Below, one piece after another: positions 1 through 7,392 of a stretch of DNA of 23,327 nucleotides; position 1 is the stretch's first letter; each line of letters starts with the position of its first letter. Made by a program: the position numbers and the translations under genes. Source of the DNA: Dehalococcoidia bacterium (GTDB lineage Bacteria > Chloroflexota > Dehalococcoidia > GIF9 > AB-539-J10). The stretch spans positions 1 to 23,327 of the forward strand of contig SOJB01000010.1 of the NCBI GenBank assembly GCA_004376695.1, given 5' to 3'. A model generated the notes under the pieces. That model did no database searches, had not been told where the DNA came from, and saw nothing but the letters and a program-made list of their open reading frames with translations.

Positions 1-124
1 GGGTTGGCGGATCAGAGGTCACCGGAACGACAGTGTTGGCAATCTGCCCGTTGAGCCTGTCTCCCTTTCTGGAGCATATTACGTACAAACCATAGCTGCA
101 GCTATGTAGAGCCTTGAGATTCAC
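1..124 (-). CDS. Flavin reductase-like (flavoredoxin) protein, N-terminal part, cut by window edge
   Basis: A GTG codon at 122-124 is preceded, six bases away, by a perfect AGGAGG ribosome binding site (131-136). The frame stays open to the window edge, giving 41 residues. It starts MNLKALHSCSYGLYVICS and continues with KGDRLNGQIANTVVPVTSDPP. This matches the beginning of the flavin reductase-like FMN-binding domain found in flavoredoxins and high-molecular-weight rubredoxins, whose usual start is close to M-N-x-x-A-L-x-x-x-S-Y-G-L-Y followed by NGQIANT. Members bind FMN and pass electrons from NAD(P)H or rubredoxin to oxygen-defence or other acceptors. It lies downstream of the response regulator and of a ferritin-like gene relic, so an oxygen-defence role is plausible. 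The family call rests on the N-terminus only; whether a rubredoxin domain follows cannot be seen. Confidence 0.75.
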   Translation of the reverse strand, partial: MNLKALHSCSYGLYVICSRKGDRLNGQIANTVVPVTSDPPT

Positions 125-156
125 GATTAACCTCCTGTCAAGTTCGTTTAGATAAC

Positions 157-299
157 GCTTACTTATACTCTATCCAATGACCAGTGTTCTGTCTTGGTAA
201 ACCACCCGGCGGGGTCACTTAAATACCCATAGGCATCGGAGACTGCAAGCTGATGTCACCGTTCGTCGCCCGCCAGGGCATCATAGAACCGCGTTACTA
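157..299 (-). pseudogene. Relic of the 3' end of a ferritin-like/rubrerythrin gene
   Basis: This stretch aligns without gaps to 7349-7491, the 3' end of the intact ferritin-like gene, at a constant offset of 7192. In the best block (181-240) 56 of 60 bases match. Read on the minus strand it gives fragments such as YLSDPAGWFTKTEHWSLD, then a TAA stop at 163-165 in the same place as the stop of the intact gene. An in-frame TGA at 256-258 replaces a Glu codon of the EExxH diiron motif. Homology ends near 299, so about three quarters of the gene is missing. It cannot encode a working protein and is best read as a decayed duplicate between the response regulator and the flavoredoxin gene. Confidence 0.88.
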
Positions 300-318
300 G
301 CCAGTAGTCCCAGTCTTA

Positions 319-699
319 TTATGATGTCTCACTCTTCTTAAGAAACTCCTCCACTTTAGCCACCAGGTCCCTCGGTCTGATAGGCTTCACAATATACTCG
401 GACACCTCGAATGGAAAAGGCTGGCCCAACGACTCTGAAAAGCTGGTCAATGCCAGGACAGGAATCTTGGCAAGGGATGGGTCCTTTCCGAATTGGTCGG
501 CAAAGGTAAAACCGTCCGCTACCGGCATCAAAATATCCAAAACGACCAAATCAGGTTTCTCTTTTCTTGCTTTTTCTAGACCCTCCTGCCCATTGTAGGC
601 CACAATCACCTCGTAGGCTTTACTTTCCAGAGCCCCGCTCATGACCTTGATAAGGTCAACATCATCGTCAACAAGTAGAATTTTCGGCCGCTGTTTCAT
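319..699 (-). CDS. Single-domain response regulator (receiver domain only)
   Basis: 126 residues, all receiver (REC) domain. The acidic pocket is DDD at 11-13, the phospho-acceptor is Asp55 (LVVLDILMP), the switch Thr is T85 (ALTS) and the conserved Lys is K105 (IVKPI). There is no DNA-binding or output domain, so it probably acts by protein contact, as a phosphate relay or as part of a larger pathway, not as a transcription factor. A strong ribosome site AGGAGGTGA lies just before the ATG. It follows the histidine kinase gene by 50 bases on the same strand, so the two form a likely kinase-regulator pair. Partner and output are not shown by the sequence. Confidence 0.93.
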   Translation of the reverse strand: MKQRPKILLVDDDVDLIKVMSGALESKAYEVIVAYNGQEGLEKARKEKPDLVVLDILMPVADGFTFADQFGKDPSLAKIPVLALTSFSESLGQPFPFEVSEYIVKPIRPRDLVAKVEEFLKKSETS

Positions 700-749
700 A
701 TTTAGTCACCTCCTTAGCAGTTCAATCTGAGACCTTACACGGGTTGATT

Positions 750-1991
750 TTACTCAGGATTCCGGCCCAACCGCCCGTTTTTCGGTAAAGTAAAGGTAAA
801 TCTGCTACCCTTACCAGTTTCGGGACAGGGACTTTCAACCCAGATCTTCCCTCCATGGGCCTCGATTATTCTCTTCGATATGGACAACCCTAATCCGGTT
901 CCTTTCTTTCCCGCATTGCTCCCTCTGAAAAAATCATCAAAAAGCCGGGGAAGCTCACCAGGTGGTACACCGATTCCAGTATCTATTACTTCAACTGCTA
1001 TCTCGTTATCACATTCCTTCACCCTGACAAGTGCCGTGCCTTCACGCGTATAATTAATAGCATTGCTTATCAAGTTATTCAACACTTGTTGCAGTCGCCG
1101 GCTTGATGCGTAAACCGTGGGCGAGCTTTCGGGCAGTTCAACCTCCAGTGCTATCCCTTTCTGCCTTGCCACACTATCGAGGCCCACCACTGCTTGTTTA
1201 ACCACCGTGCTGAGAGAGAGTTCCTGCATCTCGCGCGTAAGCTGGCCAGCTTCGATACGAGGTATGTCCAGCAGATCGGTAATCAGTGTCAGAAGCTCAT
1301 CAATCCTTCTGATGCCCCTTTGCATCAGGTCCGTCTGCCCGTCAGTAATATCGCCGGTGTATCCATCCACTATATAGGACAGCAGGCTCTGGGTAGCAAC
1401 CAGTGGCGATTGGAGATCATGAGCGACAACACTGAGAAAGCGGACAAACTGGCGTCTCTCCTCTTCCAGTTTGTCCACTTCAGTAAAGCACTGTTCGAGC
1501 TTCCTCGCATTCTCCAGGGCAATAGCACCTAGATTGGCAACCGCCTGCACGAAATATATCTCATCAGCCGTGAAGTCGTGCTGCGTTGCGGTGTACACTC
1601 TTATCACTCCCACTACGTCGCTTTTGAGCAGCACCGGCGCTGAAAGCATAGATGCGATACCCTCTTGTTTAGCCTGTTCTCTGTACTGGACTCTCTCATC
1701 CTCGGTTGCGTTCAATATGGCAACTGGCTTCCCTTCCAACGCCTGGGAAATGCTCTTGTCAGCAGACAAAGGGCCCTTGCGGACATACCAATCGCTCAAT
1801 CCGTAGGCCACTGTATGAAGCAAGGCTTCCCGGTCTGGCGTAAGGAGCATTAATGAGCATCCCTTGGCTTTCAGTGCCTCGGCAACGGTTTTCACGATAG
1901 CTTCAAGCACACTCTCAGGAGTACCAGCTGAATTCACTACAGCTGCTATTTCGTAAAGGCTGCGGTAGTATCTCTGTGTCAGACTCACCAT
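750..1991 (-). CDS. GAF-domain sensor histidine kinase
   Basis: 413 residues, cytoplasmic, with no membrane segment or signal peptide. The order is a GAF sensor domain (about 10-162), a short coiled linker, a HisKA dimerisation domain with phospho-acceptor His191 (VVAHDLQSPL), then an HATPase domain with N-box (NNLISNAINYT, 305-315), G1 box (DTGIGVP, 337-343) and G2 box (GTGLGL, 364-369). The GAF domain would bind a small ligand or redox cofactor; no haem-binding or Fe-S cysteine motif is evident. It lies 145 bases downstream of the hydrogenase large subunit gene, and the response regulator follows it. This placement suggests sensing of redox or H2 status, but that is inference. A candidate promoter of its own lies at 2054-2082. 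Confidence 0.92.
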   Translation of the reverse strand: MVSLTQRYYRSLYEIAAVVNSAGTPESVLEAIVKTVAEALKAKGCSLMLLTPDREALLHTVAYGLSDWYVRKGPLSADKSISQALEGKPVAILNATEDERVQYREQAKQEGIASMLSAPVLLKSDVVGVIRVYTATQHDFTADEIYFVQAVANLGAIALENARKLEQCFTEVDKLEEERRQFVRFLSVVAHDLQSPLVATQSLLSYIVDGYTGDITDGQTDLMQRGIRRIDELLTLITDLLDIPRIEAGQLTREMQELSLSTVVKQAVVGLDSVARQKGIALEVELPESSPTVYASSRRLQQVLNNLISNAINYTREGTALVRVKECDNEIAVEVIDTGIGVPPGELPRLFDDFFRGSNAGKKGTGLGLSISKRIIEAHGGKIWVESPCPETGKGSRFTFTLPKNGRLGRNPE

Positions 1992-2053
1992 TGTATTACC
2001 CCATCACGGATGCCACCACCAAGGTGAAGTTGAAACCTATGCCCTGCGCCAAT

Positions 2054-2082
2054 ATTATACTATGAAACCGTCTGCATGCTCA
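2054..2082 (-). promoter_or_regulatory. Candidate sigma-70-type promoter for the kinase/regulator pair
   Basis: On the minus strand a perfect TATAAT (-10) lies at 2054-2059. The hexamer TGAGCA lies 17 bases upstream (2077-2082) but matches the -35 consensus TTGACA at only three of six positions. A start about seven bases downstream would give a leader of roughly 55 bases before the kinase ATG at 1991. The good -10 and the correct spacing favour it; the poor -35 keeps confidence low. Confidence 0.35.
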
Positions 2083-2136
2083 TCGCATTACTGCGCTAAC
2101 TTCAAACCGGGTCCAGGGCAGGCCGTCCGCTCTGGA

Positions 2137-3600
2137 CTATGGCCTCTGCACAGTTCTTATCAAGCCGCCGCTGCGGTCCCTTATATTCACTGTCAGAGGC
2201 ATCCGGCCGGGCAGGGCATGAGTAGCACAGGCTAGACACGGGTCGTAGGCTCTGAACGCCATCTCCACCATATTAAGGAAGCCTTCCTTAACCTGTGGTC
2301 CCTTCACAAATTCCATGGCTGCCTTTTTGACGGACAGGCATATAGGGGCCGCATTCTGTTGGGTCGCTACGATAAGATTCACTTTTGTAGCTCTTCCCTG
2401 AGTATCAGCCTCATAATGGTGGATTAAGGTTCCCCGCGATGCCTCGACACAACCGATGCCCACCTTGTTCAATTTGAGATCCATATTGCGTATGTCTTTG
2501 CTGGTCAGCAGCGGGTCATTGGCGATTCTCTGCATATGCTCTGCAGCCTGGATAGCTTCAATCAACCTTGCCCAGTGGTAAGCGAGAGTATGATGACTAG
2601 GTTTGCCGCCCAGTATGTCAAACATCGTCTCATACTCTCTCTGTGCCAGGGGCGTTAACATGCTATCGGCGGCATTCAACCTTGCAAGGGGCCCTACACG
2701 ATATAAGGACGTTGTCTCACCCTCGGTCAGCCCTCTCCAGCCTATCTTCCTCAAGTGAGTTAGCCTTACATATGTCCATGGTTCAACCCACTCTCCAATG
2801 TAATCAACATAATCGTGATAATCAAACAGGGCATACTCCTCGCCTTTTGGACCAACTACCCTGCACTTACCTTCGTAAAAATTCAACCGGTTATTCTCAT
2901 CGACCAATCCCATGTAATAGGTGTTTAGCTTGTAAGCGTCGTTCAGGACGATATTCAGGTACTCCTTGTTATCCAGGACAACCTGTTTGAATAACTCGAG
3001 GGAAAACTGGCAAAATTCGACACAGAAATCGGCGGTCTCGCGCATCCATTTTCTGTCCTCCTCGGTGATTCCCATGGAGACTCCGCCGGGCAAGCCACCT
3101 TCGGGATGAGGAGCCTTGCTGCCAATGTGCCGGATTATCTCACGGCATCTTTTCCTTGCCTCTATGACCTTGCCGCCGATTTCCAGTCCAACCTTCTGCA
3201 CGACACCGAGAATATTCCGCTCTGCCGGGTCAGCAGTGGGCCCAAGCACGAAATCAGGGGCGGAAAGTATATAGAAGTGCAGCAGATGGTCTTCCACTAT
3301 GAAGGCATTGTAATGAAGCTGTCGTATCAGCTTGGCAGTGGGTGTTGGCTCTACTCCGTACAGGTCATCCAGCGCCTTCACCGATGCCATATTGTGGGGA
3401 GTTGGACAAACGCCACAGATGTTGGCCATAATCCGCGGCAACTCCTCCACAGGTCTGCCCAGGCAGAAAATCTCAAACCCTCTGAGCTCCACCACCTGCC
3501 AGTAGGCATCTTCTACATTGCCCTGATCATCCAGGAAAATCTCGATTTTGCCGTGTCCCTCAAGCCTGGTTATTGGGTTTATAGTTATCCTTTCGCTCAC
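2137..3600 (-). CDS. mvhA: [NiFe] hydrogenase large subunit, Mvh/Vhu type (group 3)
   Basis: 487 residues. It carries the Ni-Fe active site and works in the cytoplasm. The N-terminal motif is NICGVCPTPH with C62 and C65; the C-terminal motif is DPCLACATH with C455 and C458, so all four nickel ligands are present as cysteine and none is selenocysteine. A 26-residue tail follows His461; in this family a specific endopeptidase removes it after nickel insertion, so the gene encodes a precursor. No such protease gene is in the window. The start is GTG at 3600, chosen because AGAGGTG lies five bases upstream. It is the last gene of the operon flavoprotein-mvhD-mvhG-mvhA, 23 bases after mvhG. Similarity to HoxH is expected, but the partner genes mark this one as the Mvh type. 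Confidence 0.93.
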   Translation of the reverse strand: MSERITINPITRLEGHGKIEIFLDDQGNVEDAYWQVVELRGFEIFCLGRPVEELPRIMANICGVCPTPHNMASVKALDDLYGVEPTPTAKLIRQLHYNAFIVEDHLLHFYILSAPDFVLGPTADPAERNILGVVQKVGLEIGGKVIEARKRCREIIRHIGSKAPHPEGGLPGGVSMGITEEDRKWMRETADFCVEFCQFSLELFKQVVLDNKEYLNIVLNDAYKLNTYYMGLVDENNRLNFYEGKCRVVGPKGEEYALFDYHDYVDYIGEWVEPWTYVRLTHLRKIGWRGLTEGETTSLYRVGPLARLNAADSMLTPLAQREYETMFDILGGKPSHHTLAYHWARLIEAIQAAEHMQRIANDPLLTSKDIRNMDLKLNKVGIGCVEASRGTLIHHYEADTQGRATKVNLIVATQQNAAPICLSVKKAAMEFVKGPQVKEGFLNMVEMAFRAYDPCLACATHALPGRMPLTVNIRDRSGGLIRTVQRP

Positions 3601-3623
3601 ATTACACCTCTTTCCTATCTAAT

Positions 3624-4592
3624 CTATTTATCAACCCGCTTCTTCTGCAATATCGAGGCAGGAAGTGAGAATCGATAAAGATATCCCACAGGGTCGATAA
3701 ACTGGTTCACAATTGTCGCTACCTCTTCATCACTCTCTGCATCCAGAATCGATGCCATGGTGGAGACGAATTTAGCCCCGGAATCTTCGACTCCCTCCAC
3801 AGGGCCAAAGCAGCCCCGGCATGGGATATTGATATTCATGCAGGCTTCCCCGCAGCCATCACGAGTGGCAGGGCCCAGACAGATTATTCCCTGAGCCAGA
3901 AAGCAGGTATCGGGATCGGCCTCCACTTCATGAATCCTCTTGATCTCCTTTATTGATATCTTATCCGGCTTCGATTGGTTACGCTTACAGCTGTCACACA
4001 AGGCTCTGTGAGGTGCTAAGGTTGAGCCTTTGGGAGGAAGTTTATCTTCCAGAACTGCGCTCAAGGCATACATCACCGAATATGCCGGTGGAGGGCATCC
4101 AGGCAGGTAATAATCGACATCGATGATGTCATTCAGTGCGTAAACACGGTCATAGAATTCGGGCAGAGTAAGCTCTTTTCCATTGACACGAGATATTGTC
4201 TGGGGATAGTTGCCATTGGGGTTAACCACAGTTGGGGCATCACGATAGACCCAGTTGAAGATGTCTTCCTTTGTCGCAAGATTAGCCAATCCGGGTGTTC
4301 CACCAAGGCAGGCGCAGGCACCAAAGGCAAGAACTAGTTGCGACTTCTCCCTCAGTAGCTTTGCTATCTCTTCTTGTTCGGAGTTTCTGACATGTCCGTT
4401 GACCACACTCAACGCGATCTCACCATTCTTCATCCCTTTGACACTGTGATACTTGAAATCCATCGCCACCGGCCACAGAATAATATCAACCGCAGCTGCC
4501 ACGCGAAGGAGTACTTCATTTATATCGACTACCGCCTCGTCACAGCCGCCACATGACCCCAACCAGCAAATCGCTATCTTCGGTTTGGCCAT
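3624..4592 (-). CDS. mvhG: [NiFe] hydrogenase small subunit, Mvh/Vhu type (F420-non-reducing type)
   Basis: 322 residues. It carries the electron relay that takes electrons from the Ni-Fe centre. Proximal [4Fe-4S] ligands are C14 and C17 (SCGGC), C93 (GACACLGG) and C166 (PGCPP). A C-terminal extension absent from HoxY holds more cysteines: C199, C202, C230, C238, C247, C251, C258 and C261, enough for further clusters. There is no Tat signal, so the enzyme is cytoplasmic. The ATG is separated from the mvhD stop by one base, and its ribosome site GAGGAGGG lies inside the end of mvhD, so translation is coupled. Part of this gene (residues about 181-255) has a decayed relative at 8108-8313. Confidence 0.93.
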   Translation of the reverse strand: MAKPKIAICWLGSCGGCDEAVVDINEVLLRVAAAVDIILWPVAMDFKYHSVKGMKNGEIALSVVNGHVRNSEQEEIAKLLREKSQLVLAFGACACLGGTPGLANLATKEDIFNWVYRDAPTVVNPNGNYPQTISRVNGKELTLPEFYDRVYALNDIIDVDYYLPGCPPPAYSVMYALSAVLEDKLPPKGSTLAPHRALCDSCKRNQSKPDKISIKEIKRIHEVEADPDTCFLAQGIICLGPATRDGCGEACMNINIPCRGCFGPVEGVEDSGAKFVSTMASILDAESDEEVATIVNQFIDPVGYLYRFSLPASILQKKRVDK

Positions 4593-4593
4593 C

Positions 4594-5040
4594 TCATTTC
4601 CCTCCTCTGGCTTTAACTGTCTCTTTTTGCCTCTTCTCCGTAACCGGACTCCTCTTTGCCGGACCCAGTTTTGCCAATTCCTTTCTCATCTCCTCCGCCA
4701 GCTTCGGGATTCTTTTCCCCTCAGGGTCAATAGATAGCTCTATCCTGATCCTTTCCTTCTCTATGCCGAGGGACTCTAACAGCTTGCGAATCAGATATAC
4801 TCTCTTTTTTGCCTCGTAGTTGCCGTCCTGGTAATGGCAGTCCCCTTCCGGGCAACCAAGTATCAGAATCCCGTCGGCCCCTTGTTTGAACGCATCAAGC
4901 ATATGCGTGGCATCAATCTTTCCTGTGCAAATGATGGGCACCCAGTTATCTATCTTGCTTGAGAGTGTATCTTCATCCGTCAGGTAACCCCAGCTAAACT
5001 TGCAGGAAAAACACACTAGTTTAGGTTCATATTCGCTCAA
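4594..5040 (-). CDS. mvhD: MvhD-type hydrogenase delta (iron-sulfur electron transfer) subunit
   Basis: 148 residues, similar to the MvhD/FlpD family. This small [2Fe-2S] protein links MvhAG to a flavin subunit, usually HdrA. Conserved cysteines are C10 and C13 (CFSCKFSW), C38 (IICTGKID) and the pair in GCPEGDCHY. The last 20 or so residues are rich in Lys, Arg and Glu and look like a flexible tail. The start is TTG at 5040, with TAGGAGGA six bases upstream; no better start is seen. It lies between the GltD-like flavoprotein gene (34 bases) and mvhG (1 base). With no HdrA in the window, the flavoprotein is its most likely electron partner. Confidence 0.9.
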   Translation of the reverse strand: MSEYEPKLVCFSCKFSWGYLTDEDTLSSKIDNWVPIICTGKIDATHMLDAFKQGADGILILGCPEGDCHYQDGNYEAKKRVYLIRKLLESLGIEKERIRIELSIDPEGKRIPKLAEEMRKELAKLGPAKRSPVTEKRQKETVKARGGK

Positions 5041-5074
5041 TATTATCCTCCTAAAGGAAATTCCGGTCTGAACG

Positions 5075-6868
5075 CTATGTCAGAGACGAGTATACTGCAT
5101 CTATTCTCTCTGCTGTGTCATCGTCGACCATTGTTCTTGCTTCAGATGGGCAAGCCACAACGCACATGCCGCAGGACTTACACCTGAACATATCCGTTTC
5201 GGATACGATTTTACCGCCGGAGCTAATCAAATGAGCCGAGTAGTAGTTGCAGACATAAACACAATGGCCACAGCCGCTACACTTCGCTTCATCCACCTCA
5301 ACTGGACTCAAAGACTTCTGAAAACCAATCGAGACGCAGGCTTTGCATGACAGGCACGGCCCGCAAGTAACACATCTTCTTGCCTCTTCTATCGCCTCTT
5401 TCAGCGTAAAGCCTTGCTCAAAAATCTTGAAGTGCATTCTGTCTTCTGGCGGCATCCAGGGTACCTCAGGCTCACGCTTATAGTCTCTCCTTATGGGAAT
5501 CTGATAGCCCTCATAATCCTTTCTTCGCCCCTCCTTCATGTCCACACCCCTCAGATATCTATCAATCGATTCAGCAGCTGCAAGCCCCTCACCCATAGCT
5601 TCCACCATGAAGCCAACTCTTCTAACGTCACCACCTATGAATACCCAGGGCTTGCTCATGCTCTGCAATGTCAAGTGGTCAAGATCGAATCTACCATGTT
5701 CGTCGAATAGGCCTTCCTTGTGAAGCAGAGGCATATCAGGCGCCTGTCCCACTGTGATTATGAGTACATCACCCTCCAAATCTATGCAGTCCTCACAAGC
5801 AAATCTTGGATTGAATCCTTCTTCGTTAAAGACGCTAACGCACAGCGGACAGTTAATCCCCTTAAATCTGCCGCTCTCTCCCATGATTTCTCTTACACCG
5901 CGGCTATGGATTATCCTTATGCCCTCCTCCCAGGCTCCGCGGGTTTCCTCTTCGTCAGCGGGTATACCATCTCTGTGGTCCTTATCCTCACGTTCAAGTG
6001 CCACGACCGTCACTTCTGCGCCATGCCTCCTTGCTGACCTGGCCACATCAAAGGCTACATTTCCACCACCTGTGACTATTACGCGCTTGCCTGTGAAATA
6101 ATCCGGCGGGATGTTGTTGTGACTGACTTCGTACAAATAAGTGTGACCGTACATTACACCGGCCAGATCCTGCCCCTCCAGAGATTGCCTCTCAAAGGTC
6201 AGAACTCTGGGAGTCGGTAACCCGGTTGCGAGAAAAACTGCCTTATAGCCCTCGTTCTTCACGCTCTCCAGTGTCAATTCGCCTGCCCCTAGCTTGCTGT
6301 TATACTTGACATCTATACCTGCGATTCTTACGAGGTTCTCGACTGTGGTCTGGAGAATATCCTTGGGCAGGCGATAATCCGGTACCAGCCAGAGTGCTCC
6401 CCCAAGCCGGTCAGAAGCCTCGATTATCGTTACGTTATATCCTCTCTTGCGTAAATCGTAGGCACACATAAGCCCACCCGGCCCACCACCTATAACGGCC
6501 ACATTCTCTTTATTTCTGGTAACTTGCATCTCATCCCGTTGCTTCAAATGATCCGTATACACATCTGACAGGTATCTCTTGAGCAGCCTTCTCTTGATTG
6601 CGCCGCCCTTTTTGAGGTAGTTGCACTCCAATTCGCAGATTCCACAGATATAGCCGCAAATATTGAAGAACGGGTTCTGATCATAGAGATAATCGCTAAT
6701 CTGCAATATGCCTTCCCTCGCCAAGTCAGGGTCGTCAGGGAGAAGGGAAATGAGCACGTTTGTTCGTTGGATATCCTCGTTTATTGGGCACTTGATCTCA
6801 CAGGGGGGCAGACACTGCTTCACTGCCATCTCCACATGAGCAACTCCCGTGGCTTCAGTTTTCCACAT
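5075..6868 (-). CDS. GltD/NfnB-like FAD-dependent oxidoreductase with N- and C-terminal Fe-S clusters
   Basis: 597 residues. An N-terminal Fe-S helical domain has C19, C23, C27 and C71, C75, C78, C82. The GltD fold follows, with an FAD site VAVIGGGPGG (123-132) and an NAD(P) site VIVTGGGNVA (264-273). Near 340-361 there is an unusual CPLC...CEDC pair inside the second half. The C-terminus holds a cysteine group at 499-511 and two [4Fe-4S] ferredoxin motifs (C530-C540, C563-C573). Such proteins move electrons between NAD(P)H and Fe-S carriers. It is the first gene of the Mvh operon, in the place where HdrA usually sits, so it probably takes electrons from MvhD. A ribosome site GAGGAGGT precedes the ATG. 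The true substrate (NADP+, NAD+ or ferredoxin) cannot be read from the sequence. Confidence 0.88.
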   Translation of the reverse strand: MWKTEATGVAHVEMAVKQCLPPCEIKCPINEDIQRTNVLISLLPDDPDLAREGILQISDYLYDQNPFFNICGYICGICELECNYLKKGGAIKRRLLKRYLSDVYTDHLKQRDEMQVTRNKENVAVIGGGPGGLMCAYDLRKRGYNVTIIEASDRLGGALWLVPDYRLPKDILQTTVENLVRIAGIDVKYNSKLGAGELTLESVKNEGYKAVFLATGLPTPRVLTFERQSLEGQDLAGVMYGHTYLYEVSHNNIPPDYFTGKRVIVTGGGNVAFDVARSARRHGAEVTVVALEREDKDHRDGIPADEEETRGAWEEGIRIIHSRGVREIMGESGRFKGINCPLCVSVFNEEGFNPRFACEDCIDLEGDVLIITVGQAPDMPLLHKEGLFDEHGRFDLDHLTLQSMSKPWVFIGGDVRRVGFMVEAMGEGLAAAESIDRYLRGVDMKEGRRKDYEGYQIPIRRDYKREPEVPWMPPEDRMHFKIFEQGFTLKEAIEEARRCVTCGPCLSCKACVSIGFQKSLSPVEVDEAKCSGCGHCVYVCNYYSAHLISSGGKIVSETDMFRCKSCGMCVVACPSEARTMVDDDTAERIDAVYSSLT

Positions 6869-6922
6869 ATTTAACCTCCTCGTATAGACTGAGATGTAGA
6901 AATGTATGTACTGGATACCAGT

Positions 6923-6940
6923 TCAGTGCCGAAGCACTGA
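6923..6940 (-). promoter_or_regulatory. Stable UUCG-loop hairpin in the leader of the Mvh operon
   Basis: On the minus strand the sequence is TCAGTGC-TTCG-GCACTGA, a perfect seven-base-pair stem closed by a C(UUCG)G tetraloop, the most stable RNA tetraloop known. It lies 54 bases upstream of the flavoprotein ATG at 6868, so it would be in the 5' leader if transcription starts further out. No T-run follows, so it is not a normal intrinsic terminator. It might stabilise the message or be a protein site. A shorter repeat CTGG-ATA-CCAG lies next to it at 6911-6921. Confidence 0.4.
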
Positions 6941-6945
6941 TATGA

Positions 6946-7392
6946 TTTTACGAGTATGCAATAGAGGATTTTCAGTTTCCTTCACAAGAAAAGGGCCCCG
7001 CGCTAGTACGACAAGCCATAGAAACAGTCAAAGCAAACATACTGGGATTTCCCATGCCAACCCGTGGCGATCCTATTCTTGCCCCTATTTGCACGAGATG
7101 CCAATGATATACTCGTTGGACTCGCTTGTCAACGGTGCCCAGGCTCTATGCTTCACTCTGTGAAGAGGTTGCTGCAGAAATGGGCGGTAGAAACCATGAA
7201 GACAGAGCAAATCAGATCAGGGAGGGGCTACAGCCCATGGCCAGGAGTCAAAACGATGGCAGCAGGATTCTACCGGGAGTGAAGGCATGCGAAATAGCAG
7301 AGATGGGCGAAGGTGAGGAAACGTTAATGATGGAGGTGACTTCCTATTGCTTATTCACGCTCCGTCCAATGACCAGTGTTCTGTCTTGGTAA
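6946..7392 (+). pseudogene. Possible broken plus-strand reading frame of unknown family
   Basis: This covers most of the 485 bases between the Mvh operon and the ferritin-like gene. One plus-strand frame is open from 6946 apart from a single TGA at 7105-7107. The part before the stop reads like protein (for example GPALVRQAIETVKANILGF and GDPILAPICTRC). The part after it has an acidic helical look (SLCEEVAAEMGGRNHEDR). No start codon with a ribosome site is seen at the 5' end, and the 3' end runs into the antisense of the ferritin-like gene. I do not recognise the family. It may be a gene relic or chance; apart from it and the hairpin at 6923-6940, I see nothing in this gap. Confidence 0.25.

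Noticed and set aside
1..35. Resemblance between the window start and 21212-21245 (both begin GGGTTGGCG)
   Set aside because: Similarity fades after about 15 bases, and the first copy is coding sequence; likely chance.
91..106. Perfect 16-base palindrome CATAGCTGCAGCTATG
   Set aside because: It lies inside the coding part of the flavoredoxin-like gene, where these codons give ordinary family residues (HSCSY). No reason to call it an operator.
2111..2137. Inverted repeat GTCCAG...CTGGAC just after mvhA
   Set aside because: Six-base stem with a 15-base loop and no T-run after it on the minus strand; too weak for an intrinsic terminator.
7105..7107. TGA in a plus-strand frame as a possible selenocysteine codon
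   Set aside because: No recognised selenoprotein family and no clear selenocysteine insertion hairpin just downstream; the window's formate dehydrogenase uses Cys.
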